From an uncultured Opitutales bacterium (GTDB lineage: Bacteria > Verrucomicrobiota > Verrucomicrobiia > Opitutales > Intestinicryptomonadaceae), in NCBI GenBank assembly GCA_900547395.1, contig URGP01000002.1:83843-147842 (forward strand): 64,000 bases of DNA. Direction: 5' to 3'. Position 1 is the first letter of the stretch. The number at the start of each line of letters is the position of its first letter. Made by a program: the position numbers and the translations under genes. This document shows, piece by piece, positions 8,099-16,893 of this stretch. A model generated the notes under the pieces. The model did no database searches. It was not told the origin of the DNA and saw only the letters and a list, made by a program, of their open reading frames with translations.

Positions 8099-9127
8099 AT
8101 GACTTCACGAGAACTTTTTTTAAACGCTGTGGAAGGAAAACCCGTTTTACGCACTCCGTTTTGGATTATGCGCCAGGCGGGGCGATACCTGCCCGAATAC
8201 CGCGCGCTAAAAGAAAAACACGGTTTTTTGGAAATAGTGAAAACTCCTGAACTTTCACTTGAAGCGACATTGCAGCCAATACGCAGGTTTGACTTTGACT
8301 GCGCAATCGTGTTTTCCGACATATTAGTCGTGGCAGAGGCTCTCGGCTTTAAATATAATTTTAGAGACAAGGGAGGAATAGAGCTTGAAAGCACAATAAA
8401 AAGCGTGGAAGACATAAGAAAGCTTCCGCCTGCATCTATAATCCGCGAGAAGTTAAGCTATGTTAAAGACGCCCTTTCTCTAATCAGAAAGGAGCTTCCA
8501 AATAAAGCTCTTTTAGGGTTTTCTGCCTCGCCTTTTACACTCGCCTCTTACATGATTGAGGGCGGCTCTTCAAGGGATTTCCAAAAGTTCCACGATTTTT
8601 TCACAAACGAGCAATACGCCTTTGAAATGCTCCTTGCAAAACTTGCCATAGCGATTTCAGAATACGCGAAGATGCAGGTTGAATGCGGCATTGACGGATT
8701 TCAAATGTTTGATTCGCAGGCGTCATGCGCCCCGTTTAACATGTACGAAGACCTGTCAGCGATAAGCGCGAATTTCGCGATGTCGAAAATACAAAACAAA
8801 GTAAAAACCATATTTTTTGCAAACGGAATGCAGGGACGGTTTGACGAAGTAAAAAAAGTAAACGCCGATGTTTACAGCCTGTCTTCGCAGGAAAATCTGC
8901 CGCAAATTGCCACAGAAAACGAAAATCAATTCTGTCTGCAAGGCAATATTCCAAACGTCATTTTATCGGAAGCCTCTCCCAAAGAGGTCGAAGAAAAAAC
9001 CCTTTCGCTTTTGAATGAGATGAAGCCGTTTAGGCATATTTTGAATTTGGGGCACGGGATACTGCCCGACGCCAAATTAGAAAATGTCGAAGCCTTCGCA
9101 AACGCCGCAAAAAATTTCAAAAAATGA
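8099..9127 (+). CDS. hemE: Uroporphyrinogen III decarboxylase
   Basis: 342 residues, normal length. It decarboxylates the four acetate side chains of uroporphyrinogen III to give coproporphyrinogen III in heme synthesis. The signature near the N-terminus is complete: PFWIMRQAGRYLPEYRALK (about 20-38), with the Arg and Asp residues of the active-site cleft (FSDILV about 81-86), and LNLGHGILPD near the C-terminus. It lies 2 bp after murJ and overlaps hemN by 4 bp (ATGA), so two consecutive heme steps are translationally coupled. Confidence 0.97.
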   Translation: MTSRELFLNAVEGKPVLRTPFWIMRQAGRYLPEYRALKEKHGFLEIVKTPELSLEATLQPIRRFDFDCAIVFSDILVVAEALGFKYNFRDKGGIELESTIKSVEDIRKLPPASIIREKLSYVKDALSLIRKELPNKALLGFSASPFTLASYMIEGGSSRDFQKFHDFFTNEQYAFEMLLAKLAIAISEYAKMQVECGIDGFQMFDSQASCAPFNMYEDLSAISANFAMSKIQNKVKTIFFANGMQGRFDEVKKVNADVYSLSSQENLPQIATENENQFCLQGNIPNVILSEASPKEVEEKTLSLLNEMKPFRHILNLGHGILPDAKLENVEAFANAAKNFKK

Positions 9128-10473
9128 AAAACCTTACAGAGCTCATTTTAAAATACGAAACTTCGGGCCCGCGATACACTTCATACCCGACAGCCCCGCA
9201 TTTTTCTTCCGAATGCGACAAGCAAAAATTGGCGAAGGCAGCTGTTGACTTAAATTCGCCGCGCTCCCTTTACATACACATACCGTTTTGCAGGACGCAG
9301 TGCCTCTTTTGCGGATGCTCTTCAAGCGTCTGCACTGACGCAAAAAAAGCGGACGAATATCTTTCGCTTATCGAAGAAGAGCTAAGGCTCTGGCAAAATT
9401 CGGGGCTTAAAAGATGCCCGCTCGAACAAATACATTTCGGCGGCGGCACTCCTAACTTTCTTTTGCCCGAACAAATTTCAAGATTAAGCGAAATAATAAA
9501 AAGCGGATTTGACATTTCCCCGAATTGCGAATACTCGGCAGAACTCGACCCCCGCACGCTTACAAAAGAAAAAGTTGAAGCTTTTGCAAAAATCGGCGTA
9601 AACCGCGCCTCAATCGGCGTGCAGGACACAAACGAAAGCGTCCAAAAGGCGATTGCCAGAATACAGCCGCAAAAAATGAATTTGCAAGCTTTTGAATGGC
9701 TGCGCGAATTCGGGATAAAAAAAATCAACATAGACCTAATGTACGGGCTTCCTCTTCAAACTCCCGAAAATTTCAAAAACACGATAAAAGACGCCCTTCA
9801 ATTAAAGCCCGACAGAATTGCGCTATTTAACTACGCCCATGTGCCGTGGATGAAAGCAGCCCAAAAGACTCTCGAAAAATATCCCATGCCGATGGGCGCG
9901 GAAAAAGTCGGGCTTTTTGGCGATGCAATGGAAGCATTCAAAGACGCGGGCTTTGAATACATAGGCTTGGACCACTTCGCGCTCCCGCAAGACGAGCTTA
10001 TTTTGGCGCGGAAGTCGGGCACGCTCCAGCGCAATTTCCAAGGATACAGCACGCGCGCGGGGCTTGAATCTTTCGGGCTTGGGCTTACTTCTATATCTCA
10101 GACAAAAAATACTTACAGGCAAAATTTCAAAATCTACGCAGAATACGAACATTCAGTAAAAAGTTCAATACTGCCAATAGAGCGCGGCATAATTTTGTCG
10201 GAAGAAGACGAATTGCGGCGCGAAATCATAATGGACATAATGTGCCTTTTAAAGCTCGACTTCAAAAAGTTTGAAGAAAAACACGGCTTTAATTTCAGGG
10301 AAAAATTCCAAGGCGCATTCCCCGCTCTTTTGGAAATGCAAAAAGACGGAATTTTGGAAATTGGCGAAAGCGCAGTGGAAGTTTCCCAAACAGGCAGGCT
10401 CTTCCTTAGAAACATCGCAATGCTCTTTGACGGAAGATTGTCCGACAAATTCAGATACTCAAAAACGCTCTGA
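9124..10473 (+). CDS. hemN: Oxygen-independent coproporphyrinogen III dehydrogenase (radical SAM)
   Basis: 449 residues, the full HemN length rather than the shorter HemW type. Converts coproporphyrinogen III to protoporphyrinogen IX without oxygen. The radical-SAM cluster motif is C56-x3-C60-x2-C63, followed by the extra Cys65 of HemN (YIHIPFCRTQCLFCGC). The N-terminal GPRYTSYPTAPHF, typical of HemN and absent from HemW, is present, as are FGGGTPNFL and NIDLMYGLP. Use of HemN suggests heme synthesis under anoxic or microoxic conditions. Its stop is only 3 bp from the convergent polymerase gene stop. Confidence 0.95.
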   Translation: MKNLTELILKYETSGPRYTSYPTAPHFSSECDKQKLAKAAVDLNSPRSLYIHIPFCRTQCLFCGCSSSVCTDAKKADEYLSLIEEELRLWQNSGLKRCPLEQIHFGGGTPNFLLPEQISRLSEIIKSGFDISPNCEYSAELDPRTLTKEKVEAFAKIGVNRASIGVQDTNESVQKAIARIQPQKMNLQAFEWLREFGIKKINIDLMYGLPLQTPENFKNTIKDALQLKPDRIALFNYAHVPWMKAAQKTLEKYPMPMGAEKVGLFGDAMEAFKDAGFEYIGLDHFALPQDELILARKSGTLQRNFQGYSTRAGLESFGLGLTSISQTKNTYRQNFKIYAEYEHSVKSSILPIERGIILSEEDELRREIIMDIMCLLKLDFKKFEEKHGFNFREKFQGAFPALLEMQKDGILEIGESAVEVSQTGRLFLRNIAMLFDGRLSDKFRYSKTL

Positions 10474-10476
10474 GCA

Positions 10477-12678
10477 TTAAAAATCGAATTCAGGCTGGAC
10501 GGAAGAAGAAATGGTTTTCGGCAGAAAGTCCGCAAATTTTTCGCACCAGTCGTCGAGCTTTTTAAGATAGTATTTCGCGTCGTAAGGCAGGGTGTTTTTG
10601 TCGTACATCTCAATCGGATACGCCCTCTTCCAGTCCGCGCCTTTTTTCAGTTCGGCATCGCTTATGAAGTACGAAATTTTGTCCCCCACGCGCGCGGGAT
10701 TTTCAAGCTTGCAAGCCGCTTCAAGAGACGCCCTCCTGCCCTTGCCAGCAACTTCGATGGTTTTTTTATAGGCTTCGGGCGAGATGCTTATGTACTCGCT
10801 CTTTGCAAGCTCGGATATGTCCATATTTCCGCTTTCGATATTTTCACGAACCTCCGCAAGAAGTTCGCCCAAATTTTTATTAGACGCGCCAAGCTCTATG
10901 TCTATGAAATCGGAAGTAAGCTTTCTTAAAAAGCCCTCCATCGACCTGCTTCTAAGGGCGGAGCCTTTCAAAACAACCCCGCTGTCCGTAAGAAGCGCGT
11001 AATTTTTCGCCTTGTAGCAAAACATCGACTTGTACGCTCCGTCGAACTCCAAATCCACCCCCTTTGGCAGATGTTCTATAACTTTCGGAAGAAGATTTTG
11101 CGGGCATGAAAAATATCCGCCGCATGAAACGTAAATTCCGTCCGTGTCGGCCTCTAAAATCTCGCAGCCCTCGCGCTTGAAATTCTCAATAAGCCCCGCC
11201 AAAAGCTCCCTGCCCTTTGTGGTTATTTCATCTGCCAGAGCTGCGTCGCCGAAACGCGCGGTCGCAAGCCCGAGATAGCCGTAAAACGAATTTATGAGTA
11301 TTTTAAAACTCGCCTGCCGCGCGTTAAATTCATTGCGCTCGTCGGGATTTTCGGCAGTTTTTGCAAGCTGTTTATATTGCAGGCGGTAGGCTCTAAGCTC
11401 CTTTAAAACATCTAAAAATATTTCAAGATAGTCGTTCTTGGGGCATTTGCCCAAAACGAGCATTAAGCTTGGGTAAAGGGAAGCAACGTCGTAGTGCAAG
11501 ACATTTTTAAACACACCCGACTTGAAGCTTTCGGAAAATCCGCCCGAAACAAAATTCGCCGCAGGCTCGATTTCGGGAAGAGCGGATTTGGCATGCAAAT
11601 ATTTTTCAAGGAATATGTATTCAACCTTCAAGCCCGTCCCGCGCAAAATGCACTCCTGCAAGGTAAGCGGAAAATTCTGAACCTGCGCGAAGTAGGACGG
11701 AAGAAGCCTGTTTGAAAGCTCGAAAGTTTCGCGTATGTCGTCTTTTAAATACTTTCTGAAAGTTTCCCTGTCAGACACAAAAAAGTCCTGAATCTTCGAC
11801 CCCTCTATGTACGTCCTGCTTTCGGGCTTTGAAAAGCCGAAATGCACAGCGGCGGCTTTAAGCGAATAAGACGAAAGCTCGCGCGCTGAAATATCGTAAA
11901 TCTGCAAAAGAAGCAATGTATCGACAACCGTGCGCCCCGCAATGTCGCAGCGCGGATAGTCGAAAATACGCTCTGCGATTTTTATCCTCGAAGATCGGAA
12001 GGCGCATTCCGCCCCGAACCTGCCCCACTGCATTTTTATCTTCAAACGCTTTGAACGCCGCCTTATGAAATCGAGGTCGAACCTGAAAATGTTGTGCCCT
12101 TCAATAGTGTCGGGGTCAATGTTTTGAATTTCAGACTGCACCGCTAAAAGCAAATTGCGCTCCGCGTCGTCGGTCATTTCCTCAATTTCAAGAATTTTTG
12201 ATTTTTCCCCGAATTTTATGCCTACTGCAATGACCCTGTCGCCTGCTCTGTCGGGATTGGGAAAGCCGAATTCCGAAGACGTTTCAATGTCAAGCTGGAT
12301 TCGCCTTAAATCCGAAAACCGCATTCCGCCAAACATCCTTGCCTTGTGTTGCATCAAAAACTGGTTTTCCAAATTTGCGATTTTTTCAACCGCAAGCGTT
12401 TTCGGGCGCGATTTCAAAAAATCCGCATAGTCTCCGATGTTCTTAAAGCGCAAAATTTTCGATAGCGGCAAAGTTTTGCCCTCTGGACATTTTAAACTTT
12501 CCACACTCTCAATTATGCCGCCCTCTTGAACATCGCCTCCCGCCCATAAAAACGGCTTGAATTCGCATTTTTCAGAATAATGCCGCCCGTCTTTGGAGCG
12601 CAAACGCAAATGTACTTCGGAGTTTGGCGCAACCCAAACGCCGCAAACGGAAGAATCGGAGATGTTTAAATTCTGCAT
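10477..12678 (-). CDS. Family B DNA polymerase (PolB-type)
   Basis: 733 residues. It has a 3'-5' exonuclease domain (Exo I LDIETSSE about 128-135; Exo II EGHNIFRFDLDF; Exo III Tyr-x3-Asp in KYLKDD) followed by a family-B polymerase domain with motif A YDVASLYPS (about 396-404), motif B ending INSFYGYLG (about 463) and motif C EADTDGIYV (about 509). Bacterial family-B polymerases include Pol II, which acts in repair and translesion synthesis, but this protein is shorter and diverged from the E. coli enzyme, so I give no symbol. Both active sites look intact. It is transcribed alone, convergent to hemN and divergent from adk. Confidence 0.9.
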   Translation of the reverse strand: MQNLNISDSSVCGVWVAPNSEVHLRLRSKDGRHYSEKCEFKPFLWAGGDVQEGGIIESVESLKCPEGKTLPLSKILRFKNIGDYADFLKSRPKTLAVEKIANLENQFLMQHKARMFGGMRFSDLRRIQLDIETSSEFGFPNPDRAGDRVIAVGIKFGEKSKILEIEEMTDDAERNLLLAVQSEIQNIDPDTIEGHNIFRFDLDFIRRRSKRLKIKMQWGRFGAECAFRSSRIKIAERIFDYPRCDIAGRTVVDTLLLLQIYDISARELSSYSLKAAAVHFGFSKPESRTYIEGSKIQDFFVSDRETFRKYLKDDIRETFELSNRLLPSYFAQVQNFPLTLQECILRGTGLKVEYIFLEKYLHAKSALPEIEPAANFVSGGFSESFKSGVFKNVLHYDVASLYPSLMLVLGKCPKNDYLEIFLDVLKELRAYRLQYKQLAKTAENPDERNEFNARQASFKILINSFYGYLGLATARFGDAALADEITTKGRELLAGLIENFKREGCEILEADTDGIYVSCGGYFSCPQNLLPKVIEHLPKGVDLEFDGAYKSMFCYKAKNYALLTDSGVVLKGSALRSRSMEGFLRKLTSDFIDIELGASNKNLGELLAEVRENIESGNMDISELAKSEYISISPEAYKKTIEVAGKGRRASLEAACKLENPARVGDKISYFISDAELKKGADWKRAYPIEMYDKNTLPYDAKYYLKKLDDWCEKFADFLPKTISSSVQPEFDF

Positions 12679-12757
12679 AAATAGTCAAATTCCGGAAAAA
12701 ATGCTTGCGGATATTTGAAGATTTTTCAAACTTATTCGCTTACTCAACTAAAAACTT

Positions 12758-13426
12758 ATGGAAAAACCACGCATTATTCTTTTGGGCGCACCCGGCAGCG
12801 GCAAAGGCACGCGCGCAGTCGCCCTCTGCGAAGTTCTCGGAATTCCCCAGATTGCAACGGGCGACTTGTTCCGCAAAAATCTCAAAGAGATGACCGAAAT
12901 CGGAAAAACAGCCAAAAGCTACATCGATAGGGGCGAACTTGTGCCCGACGAAGTAACTGCTGCAATGCTAAAAGACAGGCTTTCCGAAAGCGACGCCAAA
13001 AACGGCTTTGTTTTGGACGGCTTCCCGCGCTCGGTAAGGCAGGCTGAAATTCTCGACGATATGCTCGAAAAAAGCGGCGACAAAATAACTTCCGTAATCT
13101 ATATAAAAGTTGACGACGAGGAAATCGTAAACCGTTTGACAGGCAGAATGATTTGCTCGAAATGCCAGGCTCCGTACCACGTCCGCGACCACAAGCCCGC
13201 AGTTGAAGGCAAGTGCGACAAGTGCGGCGGAGATTTGATTGTCCGCGACGACGACAATCCCGAAACAATCCGCAAACGCTTAAAGGTTTTCCACGAAACC
13301 ACTTTCCCTCTCGTGAAATTCTATTCCGAGCGCGGGCTTCTTACGGAAATTCCATCTGTTACATCTTCGGAAGGCATTAACGCCGACATGAAGAAGCTTT
13401 CGCAAAAATTGGGCTTTATCGCATAA
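12758..13426 (+). CDS. adk: Adenylate kinase, zinc-binding long form
   Basis: 222 residues. Interconverts ATP + AMP and 2 ADP. P-loop GAPGSGKGT at 10-18, AMP-binding TGDLFR (34-39), FVLDGFPRS (84-92), and a LID with four Cys (C133, C136, C153, C156) arranged as a structural zinc site, as in Gram-positive-type enzymes. The P-loop is followed by Arg-Ala where most family members have Gln-Ala, a minor change. The TAA stop shares one base with the ATG of the next gene. Confidence 0.95.
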   Translation: MEKPRIILLGAPGSGKGTRAVALCEVLGIPQIATGDLFRKNLKEMTEIGKTAKSYIDRGELVPDEVTAAMLKDRLSESDAKNGFVLDGFPRSVRQAEILDDMLEKSGDKITSVIYIKVDDEEIVNRLTGRMICSKCQAPYHVRDHKPAVEGKCDKCGGDLIVRDDDNPETIRKRLKVFHETTFPLVKFYSERGLLTEIPSVTSSEGINADMKKLSQKLGFIA

Positions 13427-14289
13427 TGAAGCTTCTTTGCATCGGAGACGTCGTCGGCAAGCCCGGCAGGGACATACTGCGCGATTTTCTGCCGCAAATA
13501 AGGCAGGATTTCGGCATAGACTTTGTCGTGGCAAACGGCGAGAACTCTGCCGGCGGAAGCGGCATTACGCGGAACATGGCGGAATATCTCACACGTTTCG
13601 GCGTCGATGCAATCACGCTTGGCGACCACATCTGGGACCAGAGGTGCTTCGAGGGCGAAATAGATTCGATAGAAAACCTCTGCCGCCCCGCAAACATTCC
13701 GCCCGAAAACCCCGGCAAAAAATATTTGGTCATCGAAAAGAACTCGATGAAAATAGGAGTATTTTCCCTGCTTGGGCAAACCCTAATGAAAATAAAGGCG
13801 GACTGCCCTTTCCGCGCCGCAGTCTCCGTCTGCGAAGAGCTTAAAGACAAGTGCGACATCATAATTTTGGACTTCCACTCTGAAACGAGTTCGGAAAAAG
13901 TTTCGATGGGCAACCTGCTCGACGGGAAAGCCGCCGTAGTTTTCGGCACACATACGCACATTCCGACGGCTGACGCAAGAATTTTGGAAAACGGCACTGC
14001 GTACATTTCCGACTTGGGAATGACGGGCCCTTGGGACGGCTGCCTCGGCAGGGACAAAAACGCCGTACTGCAAAAATTCATGGACGGCAGGCCGCGCGCA
14101 TTCAAAGTCGCCGAAAAAGACCCGAGAATTTGCGGCTGCATTATCGAAATAGACGATGCTTCAAAAAAGCCCGTATCAATCGAACAGTTCATATTTCCGA
14201 AATTCGGCGAGCCTTTGCCGCCGACGCCCGAAGAAATAAGGCTTGCGCAAAAACGCCTCGCGGAAGAACAAGCCGAAGCGCAAAATTAA
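13426..14289 (+). CDS. YmdB-type metallophosphoesterase (TIGR00282 family)
   Basis: 287 residues. Dinuclear calcineurin-like phosphodiesterase. Visible metal-binding motifs are GDVVGKPGRD (7-16), NGENSAGG (about 38-45), LGDHIWDQ (about 65-72), DFHSETSSEK (about 149-158) and GTHTHIPTAD (about 174-183), which together identify the TIGR00282/YmdB family. Bacillus YmdB hydrolyses 2',3'-cyclic nucleotides and affects biofilm behaviour; the role here is unknown. The C-terminus carries a short charged extension rich in Glu and Ala. The start overlaps the adk stop by one base. Confidence 0.92.
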   Translation: MKLLCIGDVVGKPGRDILRDFLPQIRQDFGIDFVVANGENSAGGSGITRNMAEYLTRFGVDAITLGDHIWDQRCFEGEIDSIENLCRPANIPPENPGKKYLVIEKNSMKIGVFSLLGQTLMKIKADCPFRAAVSVCEELKDKCDIIILDFHSETSSEKVSMGNLLDGKAAVVFGTHTHIPTADARILENGTAYISDLGMTGPWDGCLGRDKNAVLQKFMDGRPRAFKVAEKDPRICGCIIEIDDASKKPVSIEQFIFPKFGEPLPPTPEEIRLAQKRLAEEQAEAQN

Positions 14290-14312
14290 ATTCGCAAGCG
14301 AATAAAAGTTAT

Positions 14313-15200
14313 ATGCCATCACCTCGAAAAAACTCAAAACCCAAAGTTTATTTTTCGAGAATAATAACTCCCGAAAAACTTGTCGATGTGTATAAAGTTT
14401 TGGGGCGGGAATTATCCGGCAAAGTCGCCGTAAAAATACATTCGGGCGAACCCGGAGGAAACCACTATTTAAAGCCGGATTTCATAAAGCCGCTTGTGGA
14501 TTTGCTAAAAGGAACCATTGTTGAATGCAACACGGCTTACGAAGGCCGCAGGGATACAACCCCAAAGCATTTGAAGGTTATGGAAGAACACGGCTTTTCC
14601 AAAATCGCAAATGTTGATATCATGGATTCCGACGGCGAAATTGAGCTTAAAATTCCAAACGGGAAGCGGATTAAATCAAATTATGTCGGCTCGCATCTGA
14701 AAAATTACAACTCCCTTATGGTGCTGTCGCATTTCAAGGGGCATTTGATGGCGGGATTTGGTGGGGCGTTAAAAAACATCTCAATAGGGATTGCCTCTTC
14801 GCACGGGAAGGCATATATCCACGGCGCGGGAGACATTAAAAAAATATGGTCTTGCGAGCAGAATAAATTTTTGGAGTCGATGGCGGACGCTTCAAAGTCG
14901 ATAACTGACTTCATGAAAGGCAACATCGCGTTCATAAACGTAATGAAAGACCTTTCCATAGACTGCGACTGCGATTCAGACCCTGCAAAGCCCGAAATGT
15001 CTGATATCGGAATAATGTCGTCGCTCGACCCCGTGGCTCTTGACAAAGCGTGCGTTGATATGGTTTACGCCTCAAAAGACAAAGGGAAAGCATCGCTAAT
15101 AAGAAGAATTGAAGACAGGCGCGGCGTTCTCATAATAGAAGCTTCGGAGAATCTCGGCATAGGCTCGCCAGACTATGAGCTTGTCGATTTGGACGCCTAA
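14313..15200 (+). CDS. DUF362 domain-containing protein
   Basis: 295 residues from the ATG at 14313. The frame is open upstream to 14031, but that stretch lies inside the phosphoesterase gene and has no similarity to the family. The body matches DUF362: VAVKIHSGEPGGNHYLKPDF (about 43-62), ECNTAYEGRRDTT, LSHFKGHLMAGFGGALKN (about 141-158) and DCDCDSDPAKP with clustered Cys/Asp, then LDPVALDKACVDMV. Family members are often encoded with ferredoxin domains; none is fused here. A redox or metal-related role is likely but unproven. Confidence 0.87.
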   Translation: MPSPRKNSKPKVYFSRIITPEKLVDVYKVLGRELSGKVAVKIHSGEPGGNHYLKPDFIKPLVDLLKGTIVECNTAYEGRRDTTPKHLKVMEEHGFSKIANVDIMDSDGEIELKIPNGKRIKSNYVGSHLKNYNSLMVLSHFKGHLMAGFGGALKNISIGIASSHGKAYIHGAGDIKKIWSCEQNKFLESMADASKSITDFMKGNIAFINVMKDLSIDCDCDSDPAKPEMSDIGIMSSLDPVALDKACVDMVYASKDKGKASLIRRIEDRRGVLIIEASENLGIGSPDYELVDLDA

Positions 15201-15204
15201 AAAT

Positions 15205-16098
15205 CTATTTTGCGAATTTCCGCTTCATGCGCTCCAAAAACATTTCAGCCGCGCCTGAAAACACTTGGCGTTTTTTCCATGCGAATTTCAACCCCGATTC
15301 AAGCTTTGGGCTAAGCGGCTTAAAACACAAATCCCCGCCGCCCATAACGTTTAAAAGCTTGTCAAGAGTTATGGCGTATCCGACCCCGCTTCTCACCATT
15401 ATCGATGCGTTGTAAATCAAGTTGTATGACGCTACAATGTCGAGTTTTTCAAAATATTTGCCGAACCATTTTTTATACGCATTGTTCGGGCTGAATTCGT
15501 CTGACGCCTGCCTTGAACATATGAGCGGCAAGCCAATTAAATCTTTAACCTTAACCGACTTCTTTTTTGCAAGCCTGCAATCGTTCCTCATTACAACGCC
15601 CCAAACGTCTTTTGCAGGCAAAGCGATGCTTTCAAAATTCGACGTGTCGGCAGGCTCAATAAACACCCCGAAATCCAAAACGCCCTTTTCAAGCTGTTCA
15701 GAAACGTATATGGAATTTCCGCTGAAAAAATGAAAATGTACTTCCGGACATTCCTTCCTTGTTTCATTTACGGCTTCCGCAATTATTTCCATTGATTTGC
15801 TTTCCCCGCACCCGATGTAAACATCGCCCGAAACGCCCTTATTTGCGGATTTAAGTTCCGAAGCGGTCTTGCAAATTATGTCCATAATCTCTTCCGCGCG
15901 CTTTCTCAAAAACATTCCCTCCCTCGTAAGCGAAAGACTGTGATAGCCCCTTGCAAAGAGCTTGTGCCCGACTTCCTCTTCAAGCTCCATTATTTGCCGC
16001 GAAAGCGTCGGCTGGGTAATATGCAAAGTTTTTGCCGCCGACGTCATGCTACCCTCTTTTGCAACCGCAAGAAAATACTTCAAAACTCTTGTTTCCAT
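15205..16098 (-). CDS. LysR family transcriptional regulator
   Basis: 297 residues from the ATG at 16098. An in-frame start further upstream (16137) would add 13 residues not seen in the family. N-terminal helix-turn-helix: LKYFLAVAKEGSMTSAAKTLHITQPTLSRQI; C-terminal periplasmic-binding-like effector domain (VYIGCGESK onward). It is divergent from the chimeric acetyltransferase gene across a 104-bp intergenic region, the classical arrangement for a LysR regulator and its target. In related gut bacteria similar regulators control small clusters with hydrolases and reductases; the effector is unknown. Confidence 0.92.
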   Translation of the reverse strand: METRVLKYFLAVAKEGSMTSAAKTLHITQPTLSRQIMELEEEVGHKLFARGYHSLSLTREGMFLRKRAEEIMDIICKTASELKSANKGVSGDVYIGCGESKSMEIIAEAVNETRKECPEVHFHFFSGNSIYVSEQLEKGVLDFGVFIEPADTSNFESIALPAKDVWGVVMRNDCRLAKKKSVKVKDLIGLPLICSRQASDEFSPNNAYKKWFGKYFEKLDIVASYNLIYNASIMVRSGVGYAITLDKLLNVMGGGDLCFKPLSPKLESGLKFAWKKRQVFSGAAEMFLERMKRKFAK

Positions 16099-16150
16099 AT
16101 AAATTTTGTAGCATAGCTTAAAGGCATTGTACAGCATAAAATATAAGTAT

Positions 16151-16179
16151 TTGCTATTTCATAAAAAATGCGGCATAAT
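16151..16179 (+). promoter_or_regulatory. Predicted promoter of the chimeric gene, LysR-controlled region
   Basis: TTGCTA (16151-16156), a 17-bp spacer and CATAAT (16174-16179) precede the ATG at 16203 by 23 bp. A short palindrome, ATGCGGCAT (16168-16176), overlaps the -10 region and is a candidate LysR operator half. Confidence 0.5.
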
Positions 16180-16202
16180 CAAAAAAATAAAAAAACGCGC
16201 CA

Positions 16203-16832
16203 ATGAAAAGAACAACAAAAGAACTGACGGAAAGGATGCTCAAAAAAAGCGTCATAAAAAACACCGACCCTGATTTCAATGAAATATGCGAAGAAGTTGA
16301 AAACACGAGGCGCCTTGTTTGTGAACTTAACAATTCTCCCCACACAGACGATGAAGCAAGAAAACTTCTGGAAGAAATTTGGGGGCAAAAATTGGATTCG
16401 TCTGTAAGAGTTTTTCCGCCGTTTTACACGGCATTCGGCAAGCTCACGAAAATCGGCAAAAACGTGTTCATCAATTTTGGCTGCACCTTCCTTGACCAAG
16501 GCTCAATTACGATAGAAGACGATGTATTTATAGCCCCCTGTGTAAAAATAACGACAGAAGCCCACCCCGAAAATCCCGAAGGAAGGCACAACCTTTTAAT
16601 AAAGCCCGTAGTAATCAAACAAAATGCCTGGATTGGCGCAAACGCCGTAATGCTTGTCCACGGGCAAAACGCCCATTCGAGGTATTTCAGTGAAGACGCT
16701 TTCAAAAAATTAAAGGGAGAAAACAAAAAGCTATTGATTGTGCCAAACGCAAACCATACCGATTTGTACGACAATCTTGAAAAAATCCCCTTTGATGAAA
16801 TCGAAAACTTTATCAGGACAAACCTAAAATAA
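16203..16832 (+). CDS. Chimeric protein: sugar O-acetyltransferase joined to an alpha/beta-hydrolase C-terminus
   Basis: 209 residues. Residues 1-150 are a maltose/galactoside O-acetyltransferase-type protein: helical Mac domain (about 1-60), then left-handed beta-helix hexapeptide repeats, catalytic His121 in TTEAHPENPEGR and WIGANAVM (143-150). Such proteins normally continue with further hexapeptide turns and end with a GNPAK-like motif. Here, at about residue 150, the sequence changes to VHGQNAHSRYFSEDAFKKL and ANHTDLYDNLEKIPFDEIE (about 152-203), which is the C-terminal end of a secondary alpha/beta hydrolase carrying only its catalytic His185. The nucleophile and acid of the hydrolase are absent. 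This looks like an in-frame deletion that joined two neighbouring genes. Whether the product folds or works is doubtful. Confidence 0.8.
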   Translation: MKRTTKELTERMLKKSVIKNTDPDFNEICEEVENTRRLVCELNNSPHTDDEARKLLEEIWGQKLDSSVRVFPPFYTAFGKLTKIGKNVFINFGCTFLDQGSITIEDDVFIAPCVKITTEAHPENPEGRHNLLIKPVVIKQNAWIGANAVMLVHGQNAHSRYFSEDAFKKLKGENKKLLIVPNANHTDLYDNLEKIPFDEIENFIRTNLK

Positions 16833-16846
16833 ACCAAATAAGCCTC

Positions 16847-16882
16847 AAAAAAAAAGAAGCGCAAAACGTGCTTCTTTTTTTT
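16847..16882. terminator. Bidirectional rho-independent terminator
   Basis: Stem AAAAAGAAGC/GCTTCTTTTT with a short GC-containing loop and A/T runs on both sides, centred between the convergent stops at 16832 (plus) and 16894 (minus). Confidence 0.85.
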
Positions 16883-16893
16883 GCCATCAAACA

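Noticed and set aside
14031..14312. Extension of the DUF362 protein upstream to 14031
   Set aside because: The extra 94 residues are an alternate frame of the phosphoesterase gene, rich in Arg and without family similarity; the ATG at 14313 gives the natural N-terminus.
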